This document shows, one piece after another, positions 21,676 to 30,029 of a stretch of 64,000 bases of DNA. Each line of letters opens with the position of its first letter. The stretch's first letter is position 1. The position numbers and the translations under genes are program-made. Source of the stretch: Paracoccaceae bacterium (lineage in GTDB: Bacteria > Pseudomonadota > Alphaproteobacteria > Rhodobacterales > Rhodobacteraceae); contig JAAEZA010000001.1 in NCBI GenBank assembly GCA_018223125.1, forward strand, positions 23,319 through 87,318, given 5' to 3'. The notes beneath the pieces were generated by a model that saw nothing but the letters and a program-made list of their open reading frames with translations, searched no databases and was not told where the DNA came from.

Positions 21676-22407
21676 TTACGCGCTCTTACTGCGCATCCTT
21701 GCCACTTCACGGGCCAGTTCAAGCGTATGTTCTGCCAACTGCCCGAGAACGGCTTCGGTTGTGGCAGCGTCACGCCCCTCCAGAGCATCGGCGATCAGAG
21801 TGTGGAGTTCGACAATTTTCTCGCGCTTTCGGGCTGTGAAAGTGATCATGTTCATCAGTGGTTCAATTGCTTCGACCGCGCCTGCAAGTTGATAGGACAT
21901 AACCGGATTGCCCGCCGCATCCACAAGCGCGCGGTGAAACGCCACATCCGAGGCGCAAAAACTCTCGTCACTGAGACCGGGCTGGGACTGGCGGTGGATC
22001 TCGGCCCGCATGGCAGCCAGCTGGTCCGGTGTCCGGCGCTGGGCAGCAAGCGCGACACAGGCCCGTTCCAGCGCAAAACGGGCTTCGCAGGCGGTTTCAA
22101 AGCTGACGGCGTTCATGGATAACAGCAGGGTAGAGGTCGTGATCTGCTGCCCGTAGGCATCCTCAAAGCTGAGCCGGTTCACAAAGGCCCCGCCGGATGC
22201 GCCGCGTTGTGTTCGGATCAGGTTCTGTGCGGCCAGCCGCTTCAATGCCTCCCGCACGGTAGGACGCGAGACCTGAAACTGTTCGCACAAGTCGCTTTCC
22301 GAGGGCAGGCGCTGGTCCACGATCAGGCTGCCTTCCATTATGCCATCGCGAATGGCCTGTGCAATCTGCGCTGAAAGTTCCTGTGCCTGATCCAGTTCGT
22401 ACTTCAT
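21676..22407 (-). CDS. GntR-family (FadR/FCD subfamily) transcriptional regulator
   Basis: The 243-residue protein has an N-terminal winged HTH ('RLPSESDLCEQFQVSRPTVR', about residues 33-52) and a C-terminal all-helical FCD domain with His and Asp residues placed for metal binding ('ASDVAFHRALVDAAGN'). It reads away from the DUF2182-DUF1326-DinB-dmdA-acuI operon. A tandem TGTCAGACA-type repeat lies 35-79 bases upstream of its start, between the divergent units. A GntR gene next to dmdA is known in other roseobacters (established from memory). It probably represses both its own gene and the DMSP operon until an acyl-CoA or acrylate-related ligand binds (inference). Confidence 0.88.
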   Translation of the reverse strand: MKYELDQAQELSAQIAQAIRDGIMEGSLIVDQRLPSESDLCEQFQVSRPTVREALKRLAAQNLIRTQRGASGGAFVNRLSFEDAYGQQITTSTLLLSMNAVSFETACEARFALERACVALAAQRRTPDQLAAMRAEIHRQSQPGLSDESFCASDVAFHRALVDAAGNPVMSYQLAGAVEAIEPLMNMITFTARKREKIVELHTLIADALEGRDAATTEAVLGQLAEHTLELAREVARMRSKSA

Positions 22408-22441
22408 ATTCTACCTGCTATCCGCTGTGATCCTTCGGGAA

Positions 22442-22486
22442 AAATTAATTGTCAGACATTTGAAGAAATTAATTGTCAGACATTTG
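22442..22486. promoter_or_regulatory. Tandem GntR operator candidate upstream of the DMSP operon
   Basis: A perfect 21-base direct repeat occupies 22442-22462 and 22466-22486, giving a period of 24 bases. Each copy centres on the palindrome TGTCAGACA, flanked by AATT on the left and TTTG on the right, resembling the AATTGGTnnnACCAATT layout of FadR/PdhR-type sites. A repeat this exact in the gap between a GntR gene and its divergent operon is best read as a double operator. Confidence 0.8.
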
Positions 22487-22565
22487 GTTTTCCCGTAGAC
22501 CCAATGTACCTCAATCCGGCAGTAGCACAAGCGTGGGACTGCCAAATCCAGACAACAGGTGTGAT

Positions 22566-23339
22566 GTGCTTAATCTTCCCCATCATCTGATCCGCTCCGC
22601 GCTCTGGCTGTCTTTCTTTGCGGCGATCCTGCTGGCGTGGTGGATGATGTATGCGATGGCCATGCAGATGGGGCTGAACTGGTACGGCGCCCGTGTGGGA
22701 ATGATGGATATGGCGGGAATGCCGCCGATGGATAGTTTGCGGATGCTGGTGCCCATGTGGGCGGTGATGATGGTGGCCATGATGGGGCCGACTTTTGTTC
22801 ACACGTTAACCACTTATGAATCCCTGATTAAATCCGCCAATGGCAGTTGGGCCGGATGGCTTGGTGTTGTCGCCGGATATTTCGTTGTCTGGGTGGCTTT
22901 CGCGCTTGGTATTGCCCTGTTGCAGGCGGGGCTGATGCGGCTGGGATGGCTTGATATGTTCGGCCAGTCCACCATGCTCTGGGCGACTTCTGCACTGCTT
23001 GTTGTTGTGGGGTGGTTCCAGTTCACATGGCTGAAAGAGGTCTGCCACGGGGTCTGCCACGCACCGATGCAGTATTTTCTGGGCAACTGGCGTCCGGGCG
23101 GGGCGGGCGGCTTGCGCATGGGGCTTGGCCTTGGGGCGTACTGCGTGGTGTGCTGCTGGGGGTATATGGCGCTCGGCTTTGCGGGGGGCGCGATGAACCT
23201 GTTGTGGATGGGCCTTGCGACCCTTCTGATGGTTCTGGAAAAGTTACCGCAGGTTGCGCATTACGTGATGCGACCTGCCGGAGCATTGTTGATTGTAGCA
23301 GGGCTGGCGCTGGCCGGTCGTGCTGCCGGATTTTACTAA
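22566..23339 (+). CDS. DUF2182 polytopic membrane protein, predicted metal binding
   Basis: From the GTG at 22566 the protein has 257 residues and about six to seven membrane segments. Met-, His- and Cys-rich motifs include 'MMDMAGMPPMDSLRM', 'KEVCHGVCHAPMQYF' and 'GAYCVVCCWGYMALGFAGG', typical of DUF2182, a family described only as predicted metal-binding membrane proteins. A TTG at 22473 would extend it by 31 residues but lies inside the operator repeat and adds a poorly hydrophobic tail. The GTG at 22566 follows ACAGGTG and is preferred. It is the first gene of the operon that ends with dmdA and acuI and is 14 bases ahead of its usual partner, DUF1326. Confidence 0.85.
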   Translation: MLNLPHHLIRSALWLSFFAAILLAWWMMYAMAMQMGLNWYGARVGMMDMAGMPPMDSLRMLVPMWAVMMVAMMGPTFVHTLTTYESLIKSANGSWAGWLGVVAGYFVVWVAFALGIALLQAGLMRLGWLDMFGQSTMLWATSALLVVVGWFQFTWLKEVCHGVCHAPMQYFLGNWRPGGAGGLRMGLGLGAYCVVCCWGYMALGFAGGAMNLLWMGLATLLMVLEKLPQVAHYVMRPAGALLIVAGLALAGRAAGFY

Positions 23340-23353
23340 AGGGAGGCCTGATC

Positions 23354-24025
23354 ATGGCGACTGAAACGACGACTGCGGCGGAACAAGCTGCACCGCCCAC
23401 ACGGCGCACGCGGGTACCGACAGACTGGAAAATCAAGGGAGAGCTGTTTCTGAACTGCTCTTGCGATGTGTTCTGTCCTTGCGTTGTCTCGCTTGGCAAA
23501 TACAAGCCGACCGAAGGTTACTGCCACGCATGGATGGCCATTCGCATCGACGAAGGCCATTTCGAGGGCGAGGATATCGGCGGCCTGAACGTTGGGCTGC
23601 TGGCGGATATTCCGGGCCGTATGGCTGAAGGCGACTGGAAGGTTGCCGCCTATGTGGACGACCGCGCCACCGACAAAGCCTATGAAGGTTTGCTGAAGAT
23701 CTTCTCTGGCACTGCGGGGGGCACAACCGGCCTGTTTACCATGCTTGTCAGCACCATTATCCATGCCGAACGCACCAAGGTTGAAATCGAAACCGATGGC
23801 CGCCGCCGCCGGATCAACATTGGCAAGAAGATCAACGGCGAGATCGAACAGCTCGGCGGTGCCAACCCTGATGAGGGCGTTGTGATCAAGAACTCCAAAT
23901 ACTGGATGGGACCGGACATTATCGCAGCAGTGGGCCTGCGCTCGCGCGTGCGCGATCACGGTCGGGCGTGGGACTTTGGCGGCAAATCGGCCGAAATCTG
24001 CCCGATTGAATGGTCCGGCCCGTAA
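23354..24025 (+). CDS. DUF1326 domain protein with a Cys cluster
   Basis: The 223-residue cytoplasmic protein has the DUF1326 signature near residue 37, 'FLNCSCDVFCPCVVSLG', with four closely spaced Cys residues, followed by 'GYCHAWMAIRIDEGHFEG', which adds another Cys and a His. The ATG at 23354 follows GGGAGG. DUF1326 and DUF2182 genes often occur together in bacteria (established), which suggests a shared metal- or thiol-related task, but no activity is known. Here the pair sits upstream of DinB and dmdA in one transcript. Confidence 0.85.
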   Translation: MATETTTAAEQAAPPTRRTRVPTDWKIKGELFLNCSCDVFCPCVVSLGKYKPTEGYCHAWMAIRIDEGHFEGEDIGGLNVGLLADIPGRMAEGDWKVAAYVDDRATDKAYEGLLKIFSGTAGGTTGLFTMLVSTIIHAERTKVEIETDGRRRRINIGKKINGEIEQLGGANPDEGVVIKNSKYWMGPDIIAAVGLRSRVRDHGRAWDFGGKSAEICPIEWSGP

Positions 24026-24071
24026 GCTGGAATCGGGCTTTATTAACGACAAGCCTGCACGGGAGAGCGAT

Positions 24072-24578
24072 ATGACAGGGACGGCGGATTGGCTGCGCAT
24101 GATGGCGCGCTACAACAGTTGGCAGAACGGCTGGATGATTCCTGCCGCGGGCAGCCTGACGGAAGCTGAACGCCAGCAGGAACGCGGCGCCTTTTTCGGC
24201 TCTATCAGCGCCACGCTGTGTCATATCCTCTGGGCGGACACGCTGTGGATGTCCCGCTTTGACGGCGGGGCGGCCCCCACTGTGCCGGGCGCGCAAAGTA
24301 CCGAGTTTCACAAGGAATGGGACAGCTTTTGCGAGCAGCGCAAACTGACGGACCAGCGTATTGTGGATTGGGCTGCGGGCCAGTCTGACAGCGATATGTC
24401 CGGTGATATCACGTGGTTTTCCGGTTTGAAGCAATCGGATATCTCGCAACCCAAATCCCTGATCTATACCCATTTCTTCAACCACCAGACCCACCATCGC
24501 GGTCAGGTTCACGCCATGCTGACACAGGCCGGTGTGAAAACTGCCGATACGGATCTGGTCTTTATGGAGTCTGTCTGA
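24072..24578 (+). CDS. DinB-family (YfiT-like) metalloenzyme fold protein
   Basis: The 168-residue four-helix-bundle protein has the three-His metal site of the DinB/YfiT family: one His in 'SATLCHILWADTLWM' and a pair in 'HFFNHQTHHRGQVHAML'. Characterised relatives transfer thiols such as bacillithiol or mycothiol or bind nickel or zinc; here the substrate is unknown. The ATG at 24072 follows GGGAGAG. Its TGA overlaps the ATG of dmdA (TGATG), so translation is probably coupled to DMSP demethylase. Confidence 0.88.
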   Translation: MTGTADWLRMMARYNSWQNGWMIPAAGSLTEAERQQERGAFFGSISATLCHILWADTLWMSRFDGGAAPTVPGAQSTEFHKEWDSFCEQRKLTDQRIVDWAAGQSDSDMSGDITWFSGLKQSDISQPKSLIYTHFFNHQTHHRGQVHAMLTQAGVKTADTDLVFMESV

Positions 24579-25681
24579 TGGCCCTGTTGTCCCAATCCCG
24601 TCGCCTGCGCCGTACACCGTTTTCCGAAGGTGTCGAAGCTGCCGGCGTCAAAGCCTATACCATTTACAACCACATGTTGCTGCCCACCGTGTTCCGCTCG
24701 GTCGAGGAAGACTACCACCACCTGAAATCCGCAGTGCAAATCTGGGATGTGGCCTGCGAACGGCAGGTGGAACTGCGCGGGCCGGATGCGGCGCGTCTGA
24801 TGCAGATGCTGACTCCCCGCGACCTGCGCACCATGAAGGAAGGCCAGTGTTTTTACGTGCCGATCGTGGATGAAACCGGCGGTATGCTGAACGATCCGGT
24901 GGCGGTGAAACTGGCCGAGGACCGCTGGTGGATTTCCATTGCCGACAGCGATCTTTTGTATTGGGTCAAAGGCATTGCCAACGGCTGGCGGCTGGATGTT
25001 CTGGTGGACGAGCCGGATGTATCGCCACTGGCGGTGCAGGGGCCGAAAGCGGACGAGTTGATGGCGCGGGTCTTCGGGGACAGCGTCAGGGATGTGCGCT
25101 TCTTCCGCTATGGCCTGTTCGAGTTTCAGCACCGCAAGCTTGTCGTGGCACGCTCGGGCTATTCCAAACAGGGCGGCTATGAAATTTACGTTGAGGGCAG
25201 CGACATTGGAATGCCGCTGTGGAATGCGCTGATGGAGGCGGGGCGGGACCTTGACGTGTACGCCGGTTGCCCCAACCTGATAGAGCGGATCGAAAGCGGC
25301 CTGCTGTCCTATGGCAATGACATGACGGATGACAACACCCCCCATGAATGCGGGCTGGGGCGGTTCTGCGACACTCATGATGCCATCGGCTGTATCGGTC
25401 GCGATGCGTTGTTGCGGGTGGCCAAAGAGGGGCCGGTGCAACAGATCCGCCCCCTCGCGATTGAGGGCGCTGCAGTTCCGGGGTGTGACCGCTGGTGGCC
25501 GCTGCTGGCAGGGGAAAAGCGCGTCGGGCGGGTGTCCTCGGCGGCGTGGTCGCCCGATTTTGATACGAACGTAGCCATCGCAATGGTGCGGATGACCCAT
25601 TGGGACGCGGGCACTGCGCTGCGCGTTCAAACACCGGACGGGATGCGTGATGCAACCGTTCTGGAAAGTTTCTGGAATTAA
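24578..25681 (+). CDS. dmdA: Dimethylsulfoniopropionate demethylase
   Basis: The 367-residue GcvT-fold enzyme moves a methyl group from DMSP to tetrahydrofolate, giving 3-methylmercaptopropionate. The N terminus 'SRRLRRTPFSEGVEAAGVKA' and the blocks 'TIYNHMLLPTVF', 'DVACERQVEL', 'MLNDPVAVKL', 'SPLAVQGPKADELMARVFG' and 'ARSGYSKQGGYEIYVEGS' follow the Ruegeria pomeroyi DmdA (SPO1913) closely, and length (about 364 there) agrees. Generic GcvT proteins lack these blocks. It overlaps the DinB stop and is 13 bases before acuI, the same dmdA-acuI order as in R. pomeroyi. The methyl group joins the same folate pool used by the gcv operon in this window. Confidence 0.95.
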   Translation: MALLSQSRRLRRTPFSEGVEAAGVKAYTIYNHMLLPTVFRSVEEDYHHLKSAVQIWDVACERQVELRGPDAARLMQMLTPRDLRTMKEGQCFYVPIVDETGGMLNDPVAVKLAEDRWWISIADSDLLYWVKGIANGWRLDVLVDEPDVSPLAVQGPKADELMARVFGDSVRDVRFFRYGLFEFQHRKLVVARSGYSKQGGYEIYVEGSDIGMPLWNALMEAGRDLDVYAGCPNLIERIESGLLSYGNDMTDDNTPHECGLGRFCDTHDAIGCIGRDALLRVAKEGPVQQIRPLAIEGAAVPGCDRWWPLLAGEKRVGRVSSAAWSPDFDTNVAIAMVRMTHWDAGTALRVQTPDGMRDATVLESFWN

Positions 25682-25694
25682 AGGAGAGAATACA

Positions 25695-26684
25695 ATGTTT
25701 AACGCACTGATCGTGGATAAAGACGACGAGGGTAAAACCTCTGCCTCTGTACAGCAGATTGGCGAAGACCGTCTGCCCGAGGGCGAAGTCACTGTTGCGG
25801 TGGAATATTCCACGGTGAACTACAAGGACGGTCTGTGCATCGGGCCGGGTGGTGGGCTGGTTCGCAACTACCCCCATGTGCCGGGTATCGACTTTGCCGG
25901 AACCGTGGAATCCTCTGATGATCCGCGCTACAAGGCGGGGGACAAGGTTGTTCTGACTGGCTGGCGCGTGGGGGAGGCCCATTGGGGCGGCTATTCCCAG
26001 AAGGCCCGCGTGAAGGCGGACTGGCTGGTGCCATTGCCACAGGGGCTGGACGCAAAACAGGCGATGGCGGTCGGTACGGCAGGCTTCACGGCGATGCTGT
26101 CTGTTATGGCGCTGGAAGATCACGGTCTGAAGCCGGGCAACGGTCCGGTGCTGGTCACAGGTGCTGCCGGTGGTGTGGGATCTGTTGCAACAGCAATCCT
26201 TGCCAATCTTGGCTATGAAGTTGCTGCCGTGACGGGGCGTCCTGAAACCGAAGACTACCTGAAATCCCTTGGTGCGACGCAAATCGTTCCGCGGGGCGAG
26301 TTGAACGAGACCACCAAGCGTCCGCTTGAGGGGGAAACATGGTCCGGTTGTGTTGATGCGGTGGGCGGCGAAATGCTGGCCCGTGTGCTGGGTCAGATGA
26401 AATACGGCGCCTCTGTTGCGGCTGTAGGTCTGGCTGGCGGTGCGAAACTGCCCGCCACTGTGATTCCTTTCCTGCTGCGCGGTGTGAACCTGCTTGGCAT
26501 CGACAGTGTGATGCAGCCCTATGACAACCGCCTGCGCGCATGGGAGCGGGTGGCCAAGGATCTGCCGATGGACAAGCTGGAAGCCATGATCCAGCCGGCA
26601 ACCCTGTCCGATCTGCCCCAACTGGGCGCGGACATTCTGAACGGTCAGGTCAAGGGCCGTGTTCTGGTGGACGTAAACGCCTGA
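25695..26684 (+). CDS. acuI: Acryloyl-CoA reductase (NADPH)
   Basis: The 329-residue medium-chain dehydrogenase/reductase lacks the structural and catalytic zinc ligands and carries the nucleotide-binding motif 'VLVTGAAGGVGSVA' near residue 155. The N-terminal 'MFNALIVDKDDEGKTSA' and 'YSTVNYKDGLCIGPGGG' are typical of AcuI (YhdH family). It reduces toxic acryloyl-CoA to propionyl-CoA, feeding the pcc-mcm route found 15-25 kb downstream. The ATG follows AAGGAGAG. It is the last gene of the operon and is followed by a strong terminator. Confidence 0.95.
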   Translation: MFNALIVDKDDEGKTSASVQQIGEDRLPEGEVTVAVEYSTVNYKDGLCIGPGGGLVRNYPHVPGIDFAGTVESSDDPRYKAGDKVVLTGWRVGEAHWGGYSQKARVKADWLVPLPQGLDAKQAMAVGTAGFTAMLSVMALEDHGLKPGNGPVLVTGAAGGVGSVATAILANLGYEVAAVTGRPETEDYLKSLGATQIVPRGELNETTKRPLEGETWSGCVDAVGGEMLARVLGQMKYGASVAAVGLAGGAKLPATVIPFLLRGVNLLGIDSVMQPYDNRLRAWERVAKDLPMDKLEAMIQPATLSDLPQLGADILNGQVKGRVLVDVNA

Positions 26685-26715
26685 ACCGCTACGCGGACAC
26701 GACACTAAAGTTCAC

Positions 26716-26746
26716 AAAGGCCCCGCAGGGAATGGCGGGGCCTTTT
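26716..26746. terminator. Bidirectional terminator between acuI and a convergent VOC gene
   Basis: AAAGGCCCCGC pairs with GCGGGGCCTTT around AGGGAATG, with a T-run after the stem on the plus strand and the AAAG arm giving CTTT on the other strand. It lies between convergent genes. Confidence 0.9.
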
Positions 26747-26751
26747 ACGTT

Positions 26752-27129
26752 TCAGAGACGCTCGAAGAACCCGATGGAATTGCCGTCAGGATCGAGTGTG
26801 TAGGCGAAGCGGCCTGCGGGGATGGTAATCGGCTCTGACAGAACCTGACCGCCAGCCGCCGCCACGCGGCCCAGCGTTTGTTCCAATCCGCCCTTCACGG
26901 CGAGATGGATTGTCGGACCTGCACCGCGCGGCGCTGGCGTGCCCGGATAGATATGCCCGCTTGCAGCGATCCCCGTGCCATCGACCGGAATAGCAGCAAT
27001 GGGGTTCGGGCCGGATTCGTCCAGTTTCAGTTCGGCCCCCGTAACCGCGCTGTAAAATTTTATCGCGCGGTCCATATCGGTGGTGGGAATCTCCGCCCAA
27101 ACGAGCGCGTTTTCTGCCGTGGAAGACAT
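26752..27129 (-). CDS. VOC-family protein (glyoxalase-like)
   Basis: The 125-residue protein shows a VOC module from 'LVWAEIPTTDMDRAIKFYSAV' to 'FAYTLDPDGNSIGFFERL'. It is of the small, single-module-pair type annotated as 'glyoxalase/bleomycin resistance protein'; its substrate is unknown. The first metal position is Glu rather than His. It is a single gene, divergent from the aminotransferase at 27274 and convergent with acuI. Confidence 0.85.
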   Translation of the reverse strand: MSSTAENALVWAEIPTTDMDRAIKFYSAVTGAELKLDESGPNPIAAIPVDGTGIAASGHIYPGTPAPRGAGPTIHLAVKGGLEQTLGRVAAAGGQVLSEPITIPAGRFAYTLDPDGNSIGFFERL

Positions 27130-27273
27130 GGCAACTTCTCCTGTGTTTGATTGCAGGTTTCAACGTAATCAAGGGCTGCTGACAAAAAGCGGCACCAGCT
27201 TTTGCGCGGATGCGGCTTGACCCTTCAGGAGGACTACTGCACTGCTATGCCAAAGAAATTTGGGAGCAAGACG

Positions 27274-28497
27274 ATGACCTTGGACAATGAATTTATCCGC
27301 AGCCAGTTTCCGGCGTTTTCGGCGCGGGCCCTGCAAGGACAGGCATTCTTTGAAAACGCAGGCGGGTCTTACACCTGTAAACAGGTGATTGACCGGCTGA
27401 CCCGCTTTTATACCGAACGCAAGGTCCAGCCCTATGGTCCGTTCGAGGCCTCCGAACTTGGCGGTGCCGAGATGGACGAGGCCCGAAAACGCCTGGCAGC
27501 TATCCTTGGGGTGGCCACGCATGAACTTTCCTTTGGGCCTTCCACAACGCAAAACACCTATGTGCTGGCGCAGGCCTTCGGGCAGTGGCTGAATGAAGGC
27601 GATGCGATCATTGTGACCAATCAGGACCACGAGGCCAACACCGGCCCTTGGCGGCGTCTGGCGGATCGCGGCATCGAAGTGCGGGAATGGTGCGTAGACA
27701 GTGAATCCGGCTCCTTGTCGCTGGACGATCTTGGCGCGCTTCTGGACGGTAAGGTCAAGCTGCTGTGCTTCCCCCATTGTTCCAACGTGGTCGGAGAGAT
27801 CAATCCGGTCCGCGAAATCTGCGCCATTGCGCGGGATGCGGGGGTTTATACCTGTGTGGACGGGGTCAGCTATGCGCCCCACGGTCTGCCCAATGTGTGC
27901 GCGCTCGGGCCGGATGTCTACCTGTTCTCCAGCTACAAAACCTACGGGCCCCATCAGGGGATCATGGTGATGCGCGAAGGGTTGGGCATGGAACTGCCCA
28001 ATCAGGCCCATTACTTCAACGCAGATACCCTTTACAAACGGTTCACCCCTGCGGGGCCGGATCACGCGCAGGTGGCAGCCTGTGCCGGTATCGCGGATTA
28101 TATCGATGCGGTTTACACCCATCACGGCGGTGTGGATGCCCGCGCCGCGACGCGGGGCGAGGCGGTGCACGATCTGATGCGCTCCTATGAAACCGAACTG
28201 CTGCAACCGCTGCTGGATTATCTGGGGGACAAGAACTCGGTCCGTCTGATCGGTCCGCGCAAGGCGTCGGCCAAGGCCCCCACCGTGGCCGTGCTTTCAC
28301 AAAAGCCGGGGCTGCAACTGGCAACCGAACTGGCCCCGTTGGGGGTAAACGCGGGCGGCGGGGATTTTTATGGCGTGCGCTGCCTGAAAGGGCTGGGAAT
28401 TGATCCCGATCACGGCGTCTTGCGGGTCAGTTTTGTCCATTACACATCCAAAGGCGAAGTGGACAAATTAATTGAGGCTTTAGAACAGGTTTTGTGA
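27274..28497 (+). CDS. Class V aminotransferase, cysteine-desulfurase-like
   Basis: The protein has 407 residues from the ATG at 27274, which is 7 bases after GGGAG. An ATG at 27247 with a more distant AGGAGG would add 9 residues. The fold blocks are clear: 'FENAGGSYTCKQVID', 'SFGPSTTQNTYVLAQAF', the His-containing 'TNQDHEANTGPWRRL', 'TCVDGVSYAPHGLPNV' and the PLP lysine in 'LFSSYKTYGPHQG'. It resembles the SufS/NifS-like branch, but the mobile-loop Cys of true desulfurases is not evident, so the reaction may be another elimination or transamination. It is 35 bases upstream of phrB in the same direction. Confidence 0.85.
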   Translation: MTLDNEFIRSQFPAFSARALQGQAFFENAGGSYTCKQVIDRLTRFYTERKVQPYGPFEASELGGAEMDEARKRLAAILGVATHELSFGPSTTQNTYVLAQAFGQWLNEGDAIIVTNQDHEANTGPWRRLADRGIEVREWCVDSESGSLSLDDLGALLDGKVKLLCFPHCSNVVGEINPVREICAIARDAGVYTCVDGVSYAPHGLPNVCALGPDVYLFSSYKTYGPHQGIMVMREGLGMELPNQAHYFNADTLYKRFTPAGPDHAQVAACAGIADYIDAVYTHHGGVDARAATRGEAVHDLMRSYETELLQPLLDYLGDKNSVRLIGPRKASAKAPTVAVLSQKPGLQLATELAPLGVNAGGGDFYGVRCLKGLGIDPDHGVLRVSFVHYTSKGEVDKLIEALEQVL

Positions 28498-28531
28498 TCC
28501 GCAGGGCAGGGATTGGCGTATAGTTCAGACT

Positions 28532-29956
28532 ATGACGAAACCTGCTCCTGTTCTTTGGTGGGTCCGGCGCGATCTGCGTCTGGCCGACAACCCCGCGCTG
28601 GCCCATGCGATTACATCGGGCGGGCCGGTCATCCCTGTGTTTATCCATGACGACAGTGTGGCGGGCCTTGGCGCTGCGCCGAAATGGCGGCTGGGACTCG
28701 GGCTGGCGTCATTCGCTAAAGCGCTGGAAGGGGCAGGAAGCCGCCTGATCCTGCGCCGCGGCGATGCGCTGGAGGTGCTGCAAAAGCTGATCGGGGAAAC
28801 CGGCGCCACGGCGGTGGTCTGGTCCCGCGCCTATGATCCGGATGCGATTGCGCGGGACACCGAAGTGAAATCCGCCCTGAAGGATCAGGGGCTTGCGGTC
28901 GAAAGCTGCGCCGGTCACCTGCTGTTCGAGCCCTGGCAGGTCGAAACCAAAGCAGGCGGCTATTACAAGGTTTACAGTCCGTTCTGGCGTGCCGTGCGGG
29001 ACGAGCCTGTCGCTGCCTGCCTGCCAGCCCCCGAAGAAATCGCAGCGCCGGATAGCTGGCCCCGCAGTGAAGATCTTGCAGACTGGCAGATGGGGGCCGC
29101 CATGAACCGAGGCGCCGATGTGGTGCGGTCATATGCCTGTATCGGAGAGGCGGCAGCCGCGCAACGGCTGGAAGATTTCCTCGACGGACCGATCGAGGAT
29201 TACAAGGAGGGGCGGGATTATCCCGACCGCCATGTGACGTCCGGCCTGTCCGAAAACCTGACCTACGGGGAAATCGCGCCGCGCCGCCTGTGGCACGCGG
29301 GGCGACAGGCGCTGGAACAGGGCGCCGCAGGGGCGGAGCATTTCCTGAAAGAAGTGGTCTGGCGCGAGTTTGCCTATCATTTGGCCTATCACACGCCCCA
29401 TATGCTGACCCGCAACTGGCGCGAGGAATGGGAAGATTTCAACTGGCGCGATGATAATGAGGACGCTGAAAAATGGCGGCGCGGCATGACTGGCGAACCG
29501 ATGGTGGATGCCGCCATGCGCGAGCTTTACACCACCGGCACAATGCACAACCGCCTGCGCATGATCGCGGGGTCGTATCTGACCAAACACCTGCTGACAG
29601 ACTGGCGTGTGGGGCAGGCATGGTTCGAACAAACCCTGATCGACTGGGATCCCGCCTCTAACGCGATGGGCTGGCAATGGGTGGCAGGCAGCGGACCGGA
29701 TGCCTCTCCGTTTTTTCGGGTGTTCAATCCCGAAACCCAAGGCGAGAAATTTGACGGCAATCAGAACTATCGTGATCTCTACCTAAAAGGGGGCGAGGAT
29801 GAACTGGGCCGAAGCCCGGCGAAGGACTTTTACAACGCAATTCCACGATCATGGAACATCACGGCTGACACCCCCAGACCGGAGCGAATGATCTCTTTGA
29901 AAGAAGGACGGGACCGCGCGTTGTCTGCCTATAAAGGCGCCAGAGAAAAGGGGTAA
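28532..29956 (+). CDS. phrB: Deoxyribodipyrimidine photolyase
   Basis: The 474-residue flavoenzyme repairs cyclobutane pyrimidine dimers with light. The N-terminal antenna domain starts 'VLWWVRRDLRLADNPALAHA'. The C-terminal FAD domain has 'GEIAPRRLWHAGRQALEQG', 'FLKEVVWREFAYHLAYHTP', 'TGEPMVDAAMRELYTTGTMH' and 'MGWQWVAGSGPDASPFFRVFN', all class I photolyase blocks. In Rhodobacter sphaeroides a photolyase gene also lies next to cfa and trgAB (from memory), so the neighbourhood is conserved. Confidence 0.95.
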   Translation: MTKPAPVLWWVRRDLRLADNPALAHAITSGGPVIPVFIHDDSVAGLGAAPKWRLGLGLASFAKALEGAGSRLILRRGDALEVLQKLIGETGATAVVWSRAYDPDAIARDTEVKSALKDQGLAVESCAGHLLFEPWQVETKAGGYYKVYSPFWRAVRDEPVAACLPAPEEIAAPDSWPRSEDLADWQMGAAMNRGADVVRSYACIGEAAAAQRLEDFLDGPIEDYKEGRDYPDRHVTSGLSENLTYGEIAPRRLWHAGRQALEQGAAGAEHFLKEVVWREFAYHLAYHTPHMLTRNWREEWEDFNWRDDNEDAEKWRRGMTGEPMVDAAMRELYTTGTMHNRLRMIAGSYLTKHLLTDWRVGQAWFEQTLIDWDPASNAMGWQWVAGSGPDASPFFRVFNPETQGEKFDGNQNYRDLYLKGGEDELGRSPAKDFYNAIPRSWNITADTPRPERMISLKEGRDRALSAYKGAREKG

Positions 29957-30029
29957 ACCCTTGGTTAACAAGAGGCTTGGCAGACAAAAAACCTTGGTTT
30001 AGGCTCTGTCTCATAACAGGGAGAGTTGG

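Noticed and set aside
22473..22565. N-terminal extension of the DUF2182 protein from a TTG start
   Set aside because: The TTG lies inside the second operator copy and the added residues look unstructured; GTG at 22566 has a better ribosome site.
23012..23353. N-terminal extension of the DUF1326 frame
   Set aside because: It overlaps the DUF2182 gene in another frame; the ATG at 23354 has GGGAGG and begins the family domain.
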